Assembly (NCBI GenBank): GCA_028023455.1
Contig: JAQFVV010006203.1
Location: forward strand, 11,132,876-11,196,875
Length of the DNA: 64,000 nt
Direction: 5' to 3'
Origin: Epiperipatus broadwayi
Taxonomy: Eukaryota > Onychophora > Udeonychophora > Euonychophora > Peripatidae
The notes beneath the pieces were generated by a model that saw nothing but the letters and a program-made list of their open reading frames with translations, was not told the origin of the DNA and did not search any database. Positions 49,529-60,030 of this stretch are shown here, piece by piece (positions within the stretch are counted from its first letter, which is position 1; every line of letters starts with the position of its first letter). A program made the position numbers and the translations under genes.

Positions 49529-49759
49529 TGGAGTTGGGCTGGACATATTGCTAGAAGAGATGATAATAGATGGACAATTGAAATTTTAAATTGGATTCCA
49601 AGAAATTGTAAAAGACCCAGAAAGAGACCACATGTGAGATGGATGGATGAAATAAGAAAATGTGCAGGGGTGTTGTGGAGAAGAGAAGCTATAGATCAGA
49701 GAAGATGGATTAAACTTGGAGAGACCTTCATCCTGCAGTGGATTGATAATGGTTGGTGA
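49529..49759 (+). pseudogene. RTE ORF, C-terminal domain beyond a nonsense codon
   Basis: In the same frame after the TAA the sequence continues WSWAGHIARRDDNRWTIEIL, then RKRPHVRWMDEIRKC and LGETFILQWIDNGW, ending with a TGA just before the GAT-repeat tail. This W-x-GHIAR domain is the standard C terminus of RTE proteins. It is intact apart from the premature stop. Confidence 0.88.
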
Positions 49760-49766
49760 TGATGAT

Positions 49767-50487
49767 GATGATGATATAAGAAAAAAGTTACTTCATCATT
49801 TATATATATGTTGGTGATGTTTTACTTCTCTTTCTTCATGTTCAAATAATAGGGCAGTTTTTATTTTTAAATACCAATTTAAAATTAGTTCAGTTCTTTT
49901 GTCAAATTGCATGAATTTATCAAATTTTTCTCTGTTTAAATGTTGGCTATACTTTCTTATTATTTTGCACTATGACAAATATATGAATAATCTGAAATGT
50001 TTGAACAAGTCATCCATCTTCTCTTGGATTCGAGCATTCAATCTTTAAAGGTTGGCTTTGAGCAGTTATTATAGCATTTGTAAAATAACAAAAGATGATG
50101 GAAATGAACTGGGTTTGCTTTTATACTGGGCTTAGTTTCTGGTGTTTAGTATACTATCATTTTTATTTCCTCATTTATTGCTGAAGCTGTCTATTGTTGC
50201 ATGTATTATATTGATTGTAAGTAATATTTACTGAGGCTATCACCTCGAGAATATGCATGTAAACATGCGATAGTAGAGACCTCTACAGGTGTTTAACCAC
50301 AAGCTTACACTATGGAGTAAGTAAAAATAAAATTAGTAACAAAATTCTACTTTCATCTTCCATACTTGGTTGCCTAATGATTGGCTTGACATTAGGTCAT
50401 CACTATGTTTACTAAGTCTAAGTCTTTATTCATGACATATAACACATTTATAAATAACTCATTGTTGATATATATATATATATAATA
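49767..50487. other. No gene recognised
   Basis: Flank of the RTE insertion; AT-rich without repeat structure that I can name. Confidence 0.5.
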
Positions 50488-50990
50488 ATTAAAACAAGTC
50501 ATAAATTTCGTAACTCTGCTTTTAAGCTTGCATTTTATGATCACTAGATGGAGCTTACCAATAGCTCTAAGCAAGCTTTTATTTTATATGTGCCGAAACA
50601 GAAAAAATTCAAAATCTCTATCAGGGGTCCCTATCTCCAGACCAATTGGTTTAAAGCTTGTGGTTCACCTCAGTGGAGTACTGGGACTCTTACTAACTCA
50701 AAAGTCAACACTTATAAAACATGTTTCTATCAATTTGAAAGAATGAAATTATCAGACACATAAATGTCTTCAAATCCAGCCTTACAAACCAGATAGCTAT
50801 ATGGGTTTGAATTCAGCAGTTTCACCATATAGCAATAGCCTCTGCAATATATAGTATTGCAAAAACCTTAAAAGGTACACTTATAATAATTAAAACAAGT
50901 AAATTTTGTAACTTGCTTTTAAGCTTGCATTTTATGATCGCTAGATGGAGCTTACCAATAGCTCTAATCAAGCTTTTATTTTATAAGTGC
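50488..50990 (+). repeat. Two 105-bp direct repeats around 290 bp of unique sequence
   Basis: ATAATTAAAACAAGT, then CTTTTAAGCTTGCATTTTAT, CTAGATGGAGCTTACCAATA and GCAAGCTTTTATTTTAT occurs at about 50,488-50,590 and again at about 50,886-50,985. The repeats are in direct orientation with a few substitutions, giving a small LTR-like layout. The spacer has short open frames with no recognised domain. The second repeat runs directly into copy 3 of the hammerhead-like short family. Confidence 0.85.
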
Positions 50991-51002
50991 TGAAAAAAAA
51001 AA

Positions 51003-51185
51003 TTATGACTGGTGCAGTGCTCTCAGATACAAGGCTCCTCACTGATGATTGCCACAAGCCAGAAACTAGTCTGGGGATATTGGATGTGTAGGCATTAGAT
51101 AGGGATTTTATGCCCAATACTTCTGGCATCCATTGATTACTCTGGTTGGCACAGGGTGGCACTACTGTATGGAGAGTTTTGCCTT
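51003..51185 (+). repeat. Dispersed short element with hammerhead-like core, copy 3
   Basis: Starts at GTGCAGTGCTCTCAGATACA and continues AGGCTCCTCACTGATGATTG then CCACAAGCCAGAAACTAGTC. It ends with GGCACTACTGTATGGAGAGT TTTGC. CTGATGA and GAAAC frame a short GCC/GGC-type hairpin remnant. The 5' half present in the 8.7- and 62.8-kb copies is missing. Confidence 0.85.
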
Positions 51186-54100
51186 GCTTAATATTTCTAA
51201 TTTTTTTTTTATTATTACTTTTAGTACAAATTATAGCTCTATAATTAACTCATTAAAGAATTTTAAAATAATTCCATTTACAGTATAGATTTTTAATGTA
51301 AATCTAATCCCCTTTCTATTTCTCTCCCAAAGACCAATTCTAATTATTAATATGTTATTTTTTTTGTGGAATGTTTATGGATGTCATTACTTATCTATAT
51401 CTAGCAGCATTCTCTTGTATTTGGTCAATTTTCATATCTTTATATTTCATTGTTTTATCTATCTTACTTTTTAAATTCACCTAGCACATCCCCCTCAAAT
51501 GACATCAGCATTTATATGAAAGTTTTCTTATTCCATCCAATTTTTCTGACATATCTGATCTATACAAGTTGCTTTATTTGTACATCAACCATTATATAAC
51601 TCTCCAATATTATTATTTCTTTTATTAAATAATCTGTTTGTCATCTTGTATTGCTATTTTAAAATTTTTCTGCAGAGTTTTGAAAGATTTTCTCTATCGT
51701 ACTCGATTTGCAACTGCATTTTCTCTCTGTAAATAATCAATATTGCATCCAAAGCTTTTCTATAAATAAATTATTTTATTTTAGGGATATTTTAAAGGTT
51801 GAAAAAATACATGTTTGTATAATTATTTGAACAATTTTTAAAAAGTTGTATAAAAGATAAATGAAATTATAGATGCTGTCTTTTTTAATGAGAACATCTT
51901 TTAATCTCCCGCTTATATTCAAATCTTAAAAGAACTTAATAATATATTCATTATTAAATTAAAAATTTATTGCTAATTTAAAAATTTTTCAAATACAATT
52001 TAGGATTTGTTATTTTAAATTAAAGTGGGAATTATTGGAAACCTCAAACAACTTACATATATAAACTAATACAAACTAGTCACTAAGTGAAAAGAACAAA
52101 GTGGACCATCTATTGTTTAATTCAGTGCATTGAATTTATTGGCATATTATTGTGCAGAGCATGAAATCTGCATCGTAACATATTTCAGTATGACTGCAAA
52201 CCATTCTGAAATTATTACAGACAATTAGAGGATAAAAGCCACTTTTTTTAACAAACCCTAAATATTAAATGATTATTTATGGCGATTGTTTATAATGATT
52301 TAGAATAGGTTGTACCTTTACTGAAATCATGTTACTATACATATTTCATGTTCTGCATGTTAAAACATCAATAAATTGAATGCTTAAATATCATCTGAGC
52401 TAAAGAATTGGTGGTCCGCACTATTCTTTTTTATTTATTGATGGATGAGGTTTTACAGTAACTTCTCCTTTAATTTCATCTATGTTAAACTATGATTATT
52501 TATATTTATTAATTTATTTTATTTTATTTTATTATTTATTATTTTTGTTTAATTATTTTGTCTTTTCTTTCTCATGTTTATTAAGTATATGCGTATAGAA
52601 TTATATATTCATAATGATATACAAACTGTTTTAACTTCATATTGGGCAGTTTAATTGCTCAGCATTGCAACGTAAAAGAACAATATCCCTTTCTCAGCTT
52701 ATCTAAGATTATCAATAGATATGTATATTTAAGCAACTATGGAGAAGTGAAATTTAATAAAGTATTGATTCATTAAAATTTTGTGTTTGTTAATAGTTGC
52801 TTAAATGTAATATTTATTTATAATCGTTGACAAACAGAGAAGTCAGTTGTGTTACTGTTTTCTGTCACATTGCTGGGCAATTAAAGCAGTTGGTGTGAAG
52901 TTGTACTGGTTTGAGATTATTATGTGTTTATAATTTTTATATAGTTCTCCAATTGGTGTTAGCATGATTGTAATATGTATATATAATTTTACTCCCTATT
53001 TCAGCTACATATTGAGAGTTTTAAATTTCAACAGCATACAATATCGTGGTTGCAGAAGCTACAATCTCCTCTCATCAAACTATGCAAATTCATATTTAAT
53101 TTATAATCCAGCAGCTATTAAATTTTATATTATGTCTTGCTTATTTATTCAAAATATAAATAGCATTAATTATATATCTATTTAAAGCATTATTTGTCAC
53201 TCAGTTGAAACTGCAGTGATCACAATTCTTGTCAGGTAAAAATCATAATTTATTTAATACCTTGAAAATAATCTGATTACAATAATACATATTTATTAAA
53301 AGACAATATATTTTTTCTGGAATAGAATAAAAGTTATATGATAAAGATAAAAAAGTATAAACCTTTTTTTTTTTTTAAGAAAAGATTATAAAACGGAGAA
53401 AGTGAAATTCAGCATAATTTGGATACATATAAAAAATCATTAGATGATTAAAAAAATTTTTTTTAATGCTTTTATTTATATAAATGTACTGAAAAGTAAA
53501 AAAAAAATATTTACATTTACATTATCCTTAATATTATGTAAACAAAAATAAAAGAATGGGGTACAATATATTCATAAATATTTGCAAAGTACTCGTGTTT
53601 AGTAATACTCTTAGATTATTTCTAAATATGAGTGCCCATGTTTATGTTTGGTTGCATAATATCAAAAATACGTGGAAGCTGAAAAAAAATTTTTTTTTTA
53701 CTTTTTAGTGCAGTTATATGAATAAAATCATTTCTTTAAATAAATAAATATATATATATGATTGTTGCCATAGTCCCAGTTTGCTGATTTTTTTGTTTTC
53801 ATTTTCATTCTCACAAGCATAGTGCATCATGCTGGAAAAACTAAGTTTATATTTATTTCATCAAAGCACAAATCAAATATTTTGATAATGTTGAATTTTG
53901 AAAATGGTGACCAAAATAGCACATATTTTTAATGAATCATTCAGTTATAAATTACAATGCCATTAGATACCAATAGCATCGATTGCACACATAAAATTAA
54001 AAGTTCAAATTTTTGTTAAAATTGTTTAAAAACACTAGAAATTATTAACATTGAGAATACATATGCATACAAAGTTTTAACAAGAGGAGAAATTGGGAAA

Positions 54101-54189
54101 TGGATGAAAATTGAATTTATCCAAATAGACTAAAAGAACAGAGTGAGTTAAGTAAAAATGTATTATGGAAGCAGAACATTGACTTTGAA
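51186..54189. other. AT-rich stretch, no gene recognised
   Basis: Homopolymer tracts (53,366, 53,455, 53,690) and a (TTTTA)n-like run near 52,520. No domain in any open frame, including the 73-codon frame at 52,964. Confidence 0.55.
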
Positions 54190-54500
54190 AAATATATCTC
54201 ATTAATTATGAGATAATCAATAATCAGATAGGAGTTTGATTATAATAAACTCTGAACAAAGATTAATGGGATCAGAATGGGTCAGGGTAAATGTGGTTAT
54301 ATTTTACATAAGTGGGGATTTATAGATTCTCTGAAGTGGAAGTGTGGGAGATCACAAACCACAGTTCATATTTACAAGAAATGTCCAATTTATCAGGTCT
54401 TTTTTGGCCTCTTTGATCACATAATCTAGAAGAGGAAGCTCATGATTAGTTAAGAACTGTTAGTATTGCATTTAGAAGTGCTGACACCATATGCCAAATA
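54190..54500 (+). pseudogene. C-terminal remnant of a second non-LTR retrotransposon
   Basis: The + strand encodes GQGKCGYILHKWGFIDSLKW, then KCGRSQTTVHIYKKCPIY. This is the usual LINE C-terminal pattern: basic G-H/G-x-x..Y-L-x-x-W/I-G, then C-x-C-G, H and C-P. Frameshifts and stops follow (near 54,427). About 90 bp later the sequence reaches CATATGCCAAATAAATAAAT, resembling a LINE 3' tail of short A-rich repeats. Upstream RT motifs are absent, so the copy is strongly 5' truncated. Confidence 0.75.
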
Positions 54501-54539
54501 AATAAATAATCATTAAAATTTATCACATAACCCCAATTA

Positions 54540-54640
54540 TTGATGTGTTTTATATGAAGATGGCAGCAATAATAATTACTGCTGATGATGATCAAGTGCT
54601 GTATCTTAGTATAAGTATTATTTCCTAGTTATCACAATTA
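54540..54640 (+). repeat. Inverted partner of the repeat at 42.1 kb
   Basis: GATGGCAGCAATAATAATTA and CTGATGATGATCAAGTGCT match the complement of 42,110-42,182. It lies just past the LINE tail and may be part of an unrecognised short element. Confidence 0.7.
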
Positions 54641-54749
54641 GATATCATACAGAAAAAAATTCTCCATCAATCTACAATTACATTCAGTCACATCAAAAAT
54701 AATTGGATGATTATGTACTTGGGAGGTTATGTGGTAGTCCAGTATCAGA

Positions 54750-54965
54750 AGTGTCAGGTTGAGCATTTACCCAAGAATCTTTAGTTTTCAAATCCATTAC
54801 TCTGTTATTGTATTCAATCCCATAGGAATAATTGAATGGTTGGTTATTGAGGATGCCATGTGATATTAGGCACAGAAGTGGCAAAATTGAATGTTGATTC
54901 AGAAAGCTTTAGCTCCCACTTACATCACTCTGTTATTGCATTAAATCACATAAACCACTTCACAA
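54750..54965. repeat. Diverged tandem repeat, period about 125 bp
   Basis: A block ending ATTACTCTGTTATTGTATTC (near 54,795-54,815) recurs diverged as CATCACTCTGTTATTGCATT (near 54,924-54,943), with a preceding shared GAAGTG-TCAG/GGCA segment. Two old units are visible. Confidence 0.55.
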
Positions 54966-56035
54966 TCAAATCTATTACAGGGGTTAATATTACACTGGGA
55001 TCCATTCATCAGAGACTCACTCTGCTTGTCTTATAGTAAAGATGTCACAATTGTTTAAAACTAATGTAAGGAATTACTAAATAGTTGATTTTTATAAAAA
55101 AAAATTACTAGATGTATTATGATTAGATTCAGCAACCCCATTATGCACTCATTGCTGAACAGGGATATCCATTAAACCAAAACAAGAACTTTTTAAAAGT
55201 AGTAGTAGTACTTCTAAGTATCTTTTCACTTCAAATACTTTATAGCTTCAAACAATAAATAAATTTTAAAATAAAATTTCAATATTTATTTCATTTCTGT
55301 TATTTTTCCAATTTAGTTCTTAATCAACATCTCTAAAGTGTTGATTTTTTTTCTATTTTGTTTTACTTATTCAAGAGTCTTTCCTTCATGTAAACTTTCA
55401 GTCCAAATTTATACATCTTTTCATTAACAACCTGTATAAAAGACCATGATGATTCTAACTCTAAAAAAATATAAAAAAACCAGGGACATGAAATAAGCAA
55501 ACAAGTCAATCTGTGTAACACTATTATGTCTCCTGGAATGGCATGCTGGGCCTTTAGTCTATTTGTTTGACATTCTATTGAATTCTCTAGATGTTCATTT
55601 TTAAAAGATTTAATCACCTTGTTTAACTATATTTCTGTCCATTATATTCCATCATTGAGTATAGTTTTTTAATAAAAGCAATAAAATATTGGACTTTATA
55701 GAAAATTTTTGAAATAATTTTTATAACATAAGTGGAGAGATTACCTTTAATAAAAAAATTTTGTTCATTATAAAACAGATTTTTTTATGTAAGTCTGTTA
55801 TCATTTATTTATTTCTAATCTCACTCTAATAAAGATTATTGTTATAATAGCAAATTCAAGGCATCACCATCTAGCAAGATAAAAAACATAACTAGTTACT
55901 AAAGTGATTTTGACAAGCAATTATAGAAATTTGAGTATCCAGACATCAACACTTAACAAAATTTTATTTCAGATACAATTTCAGTGAAACACAGAACCCG
56001 CCTCTTTAAGAAAAATAGTTCTGTAGTATAATTTT
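54966..56035. other. No gene recognised
   Basis: AT-rich. The 84-codon minus-strand frame at 55,363-55,617 has a hydrophobic middle but no recognised family and no codon signal distinct from background. Confidence 0.5.
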
Positions 56036-56500
56036 TATTACACCACTCTCACACAAGAGAGAAACTGGTTTGTGTAAGAGTGGTGTAGTGAAAATTAATA
56101 ATCTCTAGTCGAATGAATGACTAATAAAAATTATTAATATACTTCCATTAAGTAGTTTGTAACAAAGTTTTTGAGAGTGGAAAGTTTGAGACTTATCAAT
56201 GAAACCTTAGTAATTGTCTATCTATATATATTGAACAATGATAAAGATATGTGTAAGAAATTGTGATCTGGACCAACTGATGAGTGCTGGTTCAATATGA
56301 AATATACATCTTGGGAATCCTAGATCTTTTTCACATGTTTTTCGTCATAAGTTTGTGAAGGTATTAAAAGCAAATAGAAACCAGTCCCTATCTTGTGACA
56401 GAATCGTGAAGTGAGAATTATAATACAGAAATATTATTCATTAAGTGGATAATCTCTAGTCTAATGAATGACTAATAAAAAAATATTAATATATAGAATT
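56036..56500. repeat. Hairpin plus duplicated segment, possible short element
   Basis: ACACCACTCTCACACA and TGTGTAAGAGTGGTGT form a 16-bp inverted repeat (one mismatch) around 56,040-56,088. The segment AATCTCTAGTCGAATGAATG then ACTAATAAAA occurs at about 56,100 and again (one change) at about 56,453. Between them, CTGATGAGTGCTGGTTCAAT then ATGAAA at 56,278-56,303 again resembles a hammerhead core with a partly decayed stem. Confidence 0.6.
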
Positions 56501-57660
56501 AACTCTTGTCTTATTAAATGCATATTTTGTCATTGAACTCTTGTATACATATATGTACATACTCATACACATTTAAAAAAAATATTGATATGCCATTTGA
56601 TACTTAATACAATTTAAGAAAAAAAGAAAAACTTCGAATAAAATCTGATTGATTTTGAAAATGTGAAACTGACTTTTGTTTATTTTAAATTTTAATACAT
56701 AAATTTACCACACTGTATTCTAAGATGTAATTATTAAATGGTTCATTTTTTAATTGTACGGTCAATTTAATTTATACGTTAATTTTTATGATATATATGT
56801 ATATTAAAAAGAGCCTATATCTAATTTGAACAAATCAAAGCATGGTAAAAGATTCAATGTGAATTTCTAAGCTAATCATAAATTCTTAAATCTCATTAAT
56901 TTTATAACTTCCTTTGATGAAATTCAATTAGCATAATGAATTATTTTGAAAGTATGTTAATTAAAATTAAAAAATCAATACAATGGCAAAGAAAACTGTA
57001 TTCTGGTACAGGAATAATCAAGAAGCAAACAAAATATCCAGACGAAAAATTATTCAAAGGTTAGAATTTTTTTTAATCACTTTTATGCATAATTCAACAT
57101 AACATCCTGTAATAAAATATTAAACACTAACTATGATTTATTTCTTTTTTAAATATGCGTTTTAAAATTATTTCGTCTTTTTAAAGATTATTTAAGTTTG
57201 TTTTTAAATTAACATAGAGAAATATATACCTATATACATACAGTATAATGTAAGGAGCTGTTAAACAGGTTTTATAACTTAAACAATTTTTAAGCTGGCC
57301 CTTATTTTCTACTAAACCTCAACCAAAAATTGTACCAAGTATTTGAGAAACCATTTAAAACATCATAATAAATTGCTTTTTTAAAATAGCATGATTATCT
57401 TTTATAATTATTTACAGGTGTATTCTTTTATATATACGATCAATGCACATTTATATATGAATATTTATAAAGTAAAACAAGATTTAAGATGCATGTATAT
57501 ATATATTCTAATAATTTTAATAACTCATAAATAAAATATATCTATTATATATGTATGACTGAGAATGTTAACTTAATCACGGAGAAATTAATTCTGAGTG
57601 CATTGCTACAATAATTTACAAGTCAAATCATATATATATATATAATACCATCTATGTTCT
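56501..57660. other. AT-rich stretch, nothing recognised
   Basis: Only short A/T runs and (TA)n tracts (near 57,497 and 57,632). Confidence 0.55.
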
Positions 57661-57832
57661 TTATTACTTTTTACAATGCTTTTTTACAACTCACTAGACA
57701 GTTTTGATTGCCCTAGCAATCTTCTTCAGAACTTCTACTTATATTTCCAAATCTTAACTCCACTTCTGAAGAAGATTGCTGGCACAATAGAAACTGTGCA
57801 GTGGGTTGTAAAAAAAGTATTGTAAAATAATA
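57661..57832. mobile_element. Inverted-repeat pair with CTGAAGAAG hairpin motif
   Basis: Arms at about 57,661-57,730 and 57,764-57,832 are inverted repeats of about 70 bp. In the right arm the sense strand reads TTCTGAAGAAGATTGCTGGC, then ACAATAGAAACTGT and GGTTGTAAAAAAAGTATTGT. The left arm carries the complement with an intact hairpin (GATTGCTAGGGCAATC). The motif is the same as at 37.6 and 61.3 kb, so it marks a shared family. Confidence 0.85.
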
Positions 57833-58757
57833 AAAAAACATACATGATATTAATATTATATGAATTTGGTAATGCAATAAGAAAGATAAATATTGAATAA
57901 AATTAATTTAATTTAAACCATCCACAGACATTTTATGTATTTAAAACAATTATGTTTAGTTAAATTAACAGTAAATAATGTTCAACTTTAATATCAAATT
58001 GAATAATGTGAAGGTGTTAAATAGAAATTGCATTGTTATGCTTTTCAGATTATTGATATATCTATTATGACAAAAACTTATATTCAGCAGAGATTGGTCG
58101 ATTTTTTTTATCAGACATTGCTATTTGCAATATTATAAAATTTTTATGAATGTCATAAGTTAAACTAACATTATTCTATGTTTTGATATAATTATAGGGA
58201 ATTTAATTAGTTAGTGACATATCTAAATATTTATTCATATTTAAGATTATGTAAAAATGAATTTGATTAAAAAGTCTGTTTTATCATTTAATATTAAAAT
58301 GATAAAAAGTAGGCTTTAATTAAATTACTACTACATTATGTTCAAACTTTAACATCAAATTGAATATTGTGAAAGTGTTTAAATAATTTGCATTGCCATG
58401 TTTAGCAAAGTGTCAAGTAATTTCTAAGTAACTGATGATATTAGTTATGATAGAAATGTATGTCCAGCAAAAATTAATTGACTTTTTTATCATATTGTGC
58501 TTAAAAGATTATACATTTCTATAAATAGCATCAGTTAAATTAACAATATTTAATATTGTTATTGCATATATGGATTTGTGTCAATTTATGACAGACTTGT
58601 GTGTAGGTTATTCTATGTCAATTTGAACGTAATTCAGTCATCATATATGATAGCAAATATAAAGAATATGATAACCATACTATCAGATAAATGTGTATTT
58701 CTATACATAGCTTTTCAATATATATATATATATTGATACAAAGATTTTCATGGGTTG
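57833..58757. other. No gene; weak internal duplication
   Basis: Blocks around 57,975-58,065 and 58,338-58,420 (TTCAA-CTTTAA-ATCAAATTGAATA, then GTGAAGGTGTT/GTGAAAGTGTT and GCATTG-ATG-TT) are similar, suggesting an old direct duplication with a period of about 360 bp. No coding signal. Confidence 0.45.
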
Positions 58758-58998
58758 CACATATAAAAGACATATTTTGCAGGTTCATTCGGATGTTTCA
58801 ACTTGATCACACAAGTCATCTACTGGGTGATGAATGATAGAAAGATGGTTGTATTTTTTTTTTCAAATTAATGATTTTAGTGCCCTGAAACCATCCTACC
58901 ATTTATCACCCAGTAGTGATCAAGCCTAAATGTCTGTATATTAATATTAAAATTTTTTTAACATGGATGAACCCGCAAAATATATCTTTTATATATAG
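58758..58998. mobile_element. Inverted-repeat pair, PLE-linked
   Basis: Arms at about 58,758-58,850 and 58,888-58,998 share in opposite orientation ATATAAAAGA, TTTTGCAGGTTCAT / ATGAACCCGCAAAA, the GATCA core and CATCTACTGGGTGAT / ATCACCCAGTAG. A third copy (59,219-59,345) is in direct orientation with the left arm and sits immediately beside the PLE C-terminus. So this is probably the terminal or 3' untranslated repeat of that PLE. The left arm complement has a GATGACTTGTGTGATCAAGT hairpin followed by GAAAC; the right arm lost the 5' half of it. Confidence 0.8.
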
Positions 58999-59218
58999 AA
59001 CAACAAAAATGAAATCAAGATCAATTGCCTGCACATTTTTAATTGATGTTTTATTAAATTATATTTGGGCTAATTTTCTTTCATTATAAAATTTTAAATA
59101 ATTGATGTATCGAATTTATTCCAATTAGCAATATATAAAAGCATTATAAATGAAACAATAAGAGGAATGAGATGATACATTGCGTAGCTGTGGGAGATAA
59201 TATCAGATTAGTATATAT

Positions 59219-59345
59219 ATATATAAAAGACATTTTGCGGGTTCATCCATGTTAAAAAATTTAAATATTGATATACCGACATTTCGACTTGATCACCCAA
59301 GTCATCCATTGAGTGACAAAATATAGAAAGACAGTTGTAGAGGCA
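59219..59345 (-). repeat. PLE 3' untranslated / terminal repeat with hairpin
   Basis: On the minus strand this reads GGATGACTTGGGTGATCAAG then TCGAAATGTCGG, a 6-bp hairpin (GACTTG/CAAGTC) followed by GAAA. It continues through ATGGATGAACCCGCAAAATG to a (TA)n end near 59,212. It follows directly after the PLE reading frame at 59,376-59,675 and matches the 58.8-kb pair. Confidence 0.75.
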
Positions 59346-59375
59346 CTACAATCACTGATTTGAAAAAAAAAAACA

Positions 59376-59675
59376 TTAAAGTTCCACCAATAGCAAAAAT
59401 GTTAAATTAAGAATGTTTTTAAAAAAATCTTTCCATATAGGAGGAAGTTTGCATATATAATCTCGCTTATTGATACAATCTGGCATTTTAAGTATCTCAA
59501 TGGCTTCTCTCTGGTAGAGATTATCACATCTGGATATGATCCTGGTACTAGAAAAATCAATTTTATGACCTGAATCTATAGTATGGAGTGAGAGTGCTGA
59601 TGATGATGAGTGTTGTTTAATTACCTTAGCATGCTCAGTAATTATTGAATAGCCAAAACTATAAGCTATTTCCAA
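59376..59675 (-). pseudogene. Second Penelope-like element: GIY-YIG C-terminus only
   Basis: A 99-residue minus-strand frame holds the C-terminal half of a PLE GIY-YIG endonuclease: EHAKVIKQHSSSSALSLHTI, then GHKIDFSSTRIISRCDNLYQ and REAIEILKMPDCINKRD. The GHxIDF and REAIEI blocks are characteristic of Penelope/Poseidon-type elements. The conserved Glu of REAIE is present. The RT and the N-terminal GIY-YIG half are missing, so this is a severely 5'-truncated copy. Its motif set (REAIEI) differs from that of the 20-kb element (RKIREAYFI), so two PLE lineages are present. Confidence 0.9.
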
Positions 59676-59959
59676 GTGTGAAAAATAAAGTGTTGTATTA
59701 TATAAAATGCATAAGTGTTTTTACTATATGTATTAGTAGTAGAAAGAGTGTAATCAATTTATAACGATGAAAAAATGCATATACTCTTAGAAACAACTAA
59801 ATAAAATATATAAATAAACAAACTCCTTATTTTAAAAACTTGCTTTTTATATTACTACAATCATCAATAAAAAATCCAACGTGTTGACTATTTTATATAG
59901 TCTTTTTCAATAAAATGATGTTTTTTGGTATTTTTGTAAGTAATATTTTATCTTGTCAA

Positions 59960-60030
59960 GCGTTGGTGGCCTAGCGGTTTGCATAGTTGCTTTCCAAGCA
60001 GCTGGCCCGAGTTTGCTTCCTGGTCAATGC
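59960..60030 (+). tRNA. tRNA-Gly(UCC)-like sequence, probably a pseudogene or SINE head
   Basis: A 71-nt sequence has a 7-bp acceptor stem (GCGTTGG with TCAATGC, two G-T pairs) and a 5-bp anticodon arm GTTGC-TTTCCAA-GCAGC giving anticodon UCC. It also has a T-arm-like stem (CCGAG/CCTGG, one mismatch) and a perfect A-box-like TGGCCTAGCGG. The B box (GTTTGCTTCC) has two changes at key positions and the D arm is weak. A TTTT run follows immediately, as in pol III terminators. The weak B box and D arm make a tRNA-derived SINE or pseudogene more likely than a working gene. Confidence 0.55.

Larger units (their letters stand above)
46499..49766 (+). mobile_element. Full-length RTE-clade LINE, nearly intact
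   Basis: This copy spans a 5' UTR (from about 46,499, aligned with the old copy ending at 34,425), an endonuclease, a reverse transcriptase, the C-terminal domain and a (GATGAT)n tail (49,757-49,776). Length of about 3.3 kb is normal for RTE. Compared with the minus-strand copy at 13.9-16.7 kb, it has only two visible lesions: one extra base near 47,252 and a TAA at 49,526. None of the lesions is shared between the two copies, and they are very similar elsewhere. So both derive recently from an active master. It ends in a short GAT tandem repeat rather than poly(A), as is usual for RTE. Confidence 0.95.

Noticed and set aside
59376-59675. Treating the 99-codon frame as a small host gene
   Set aside because: Its GHxIDF and REAIEI blocks mark it as the end of a Penelope-like GIY-YIG endonuclease.
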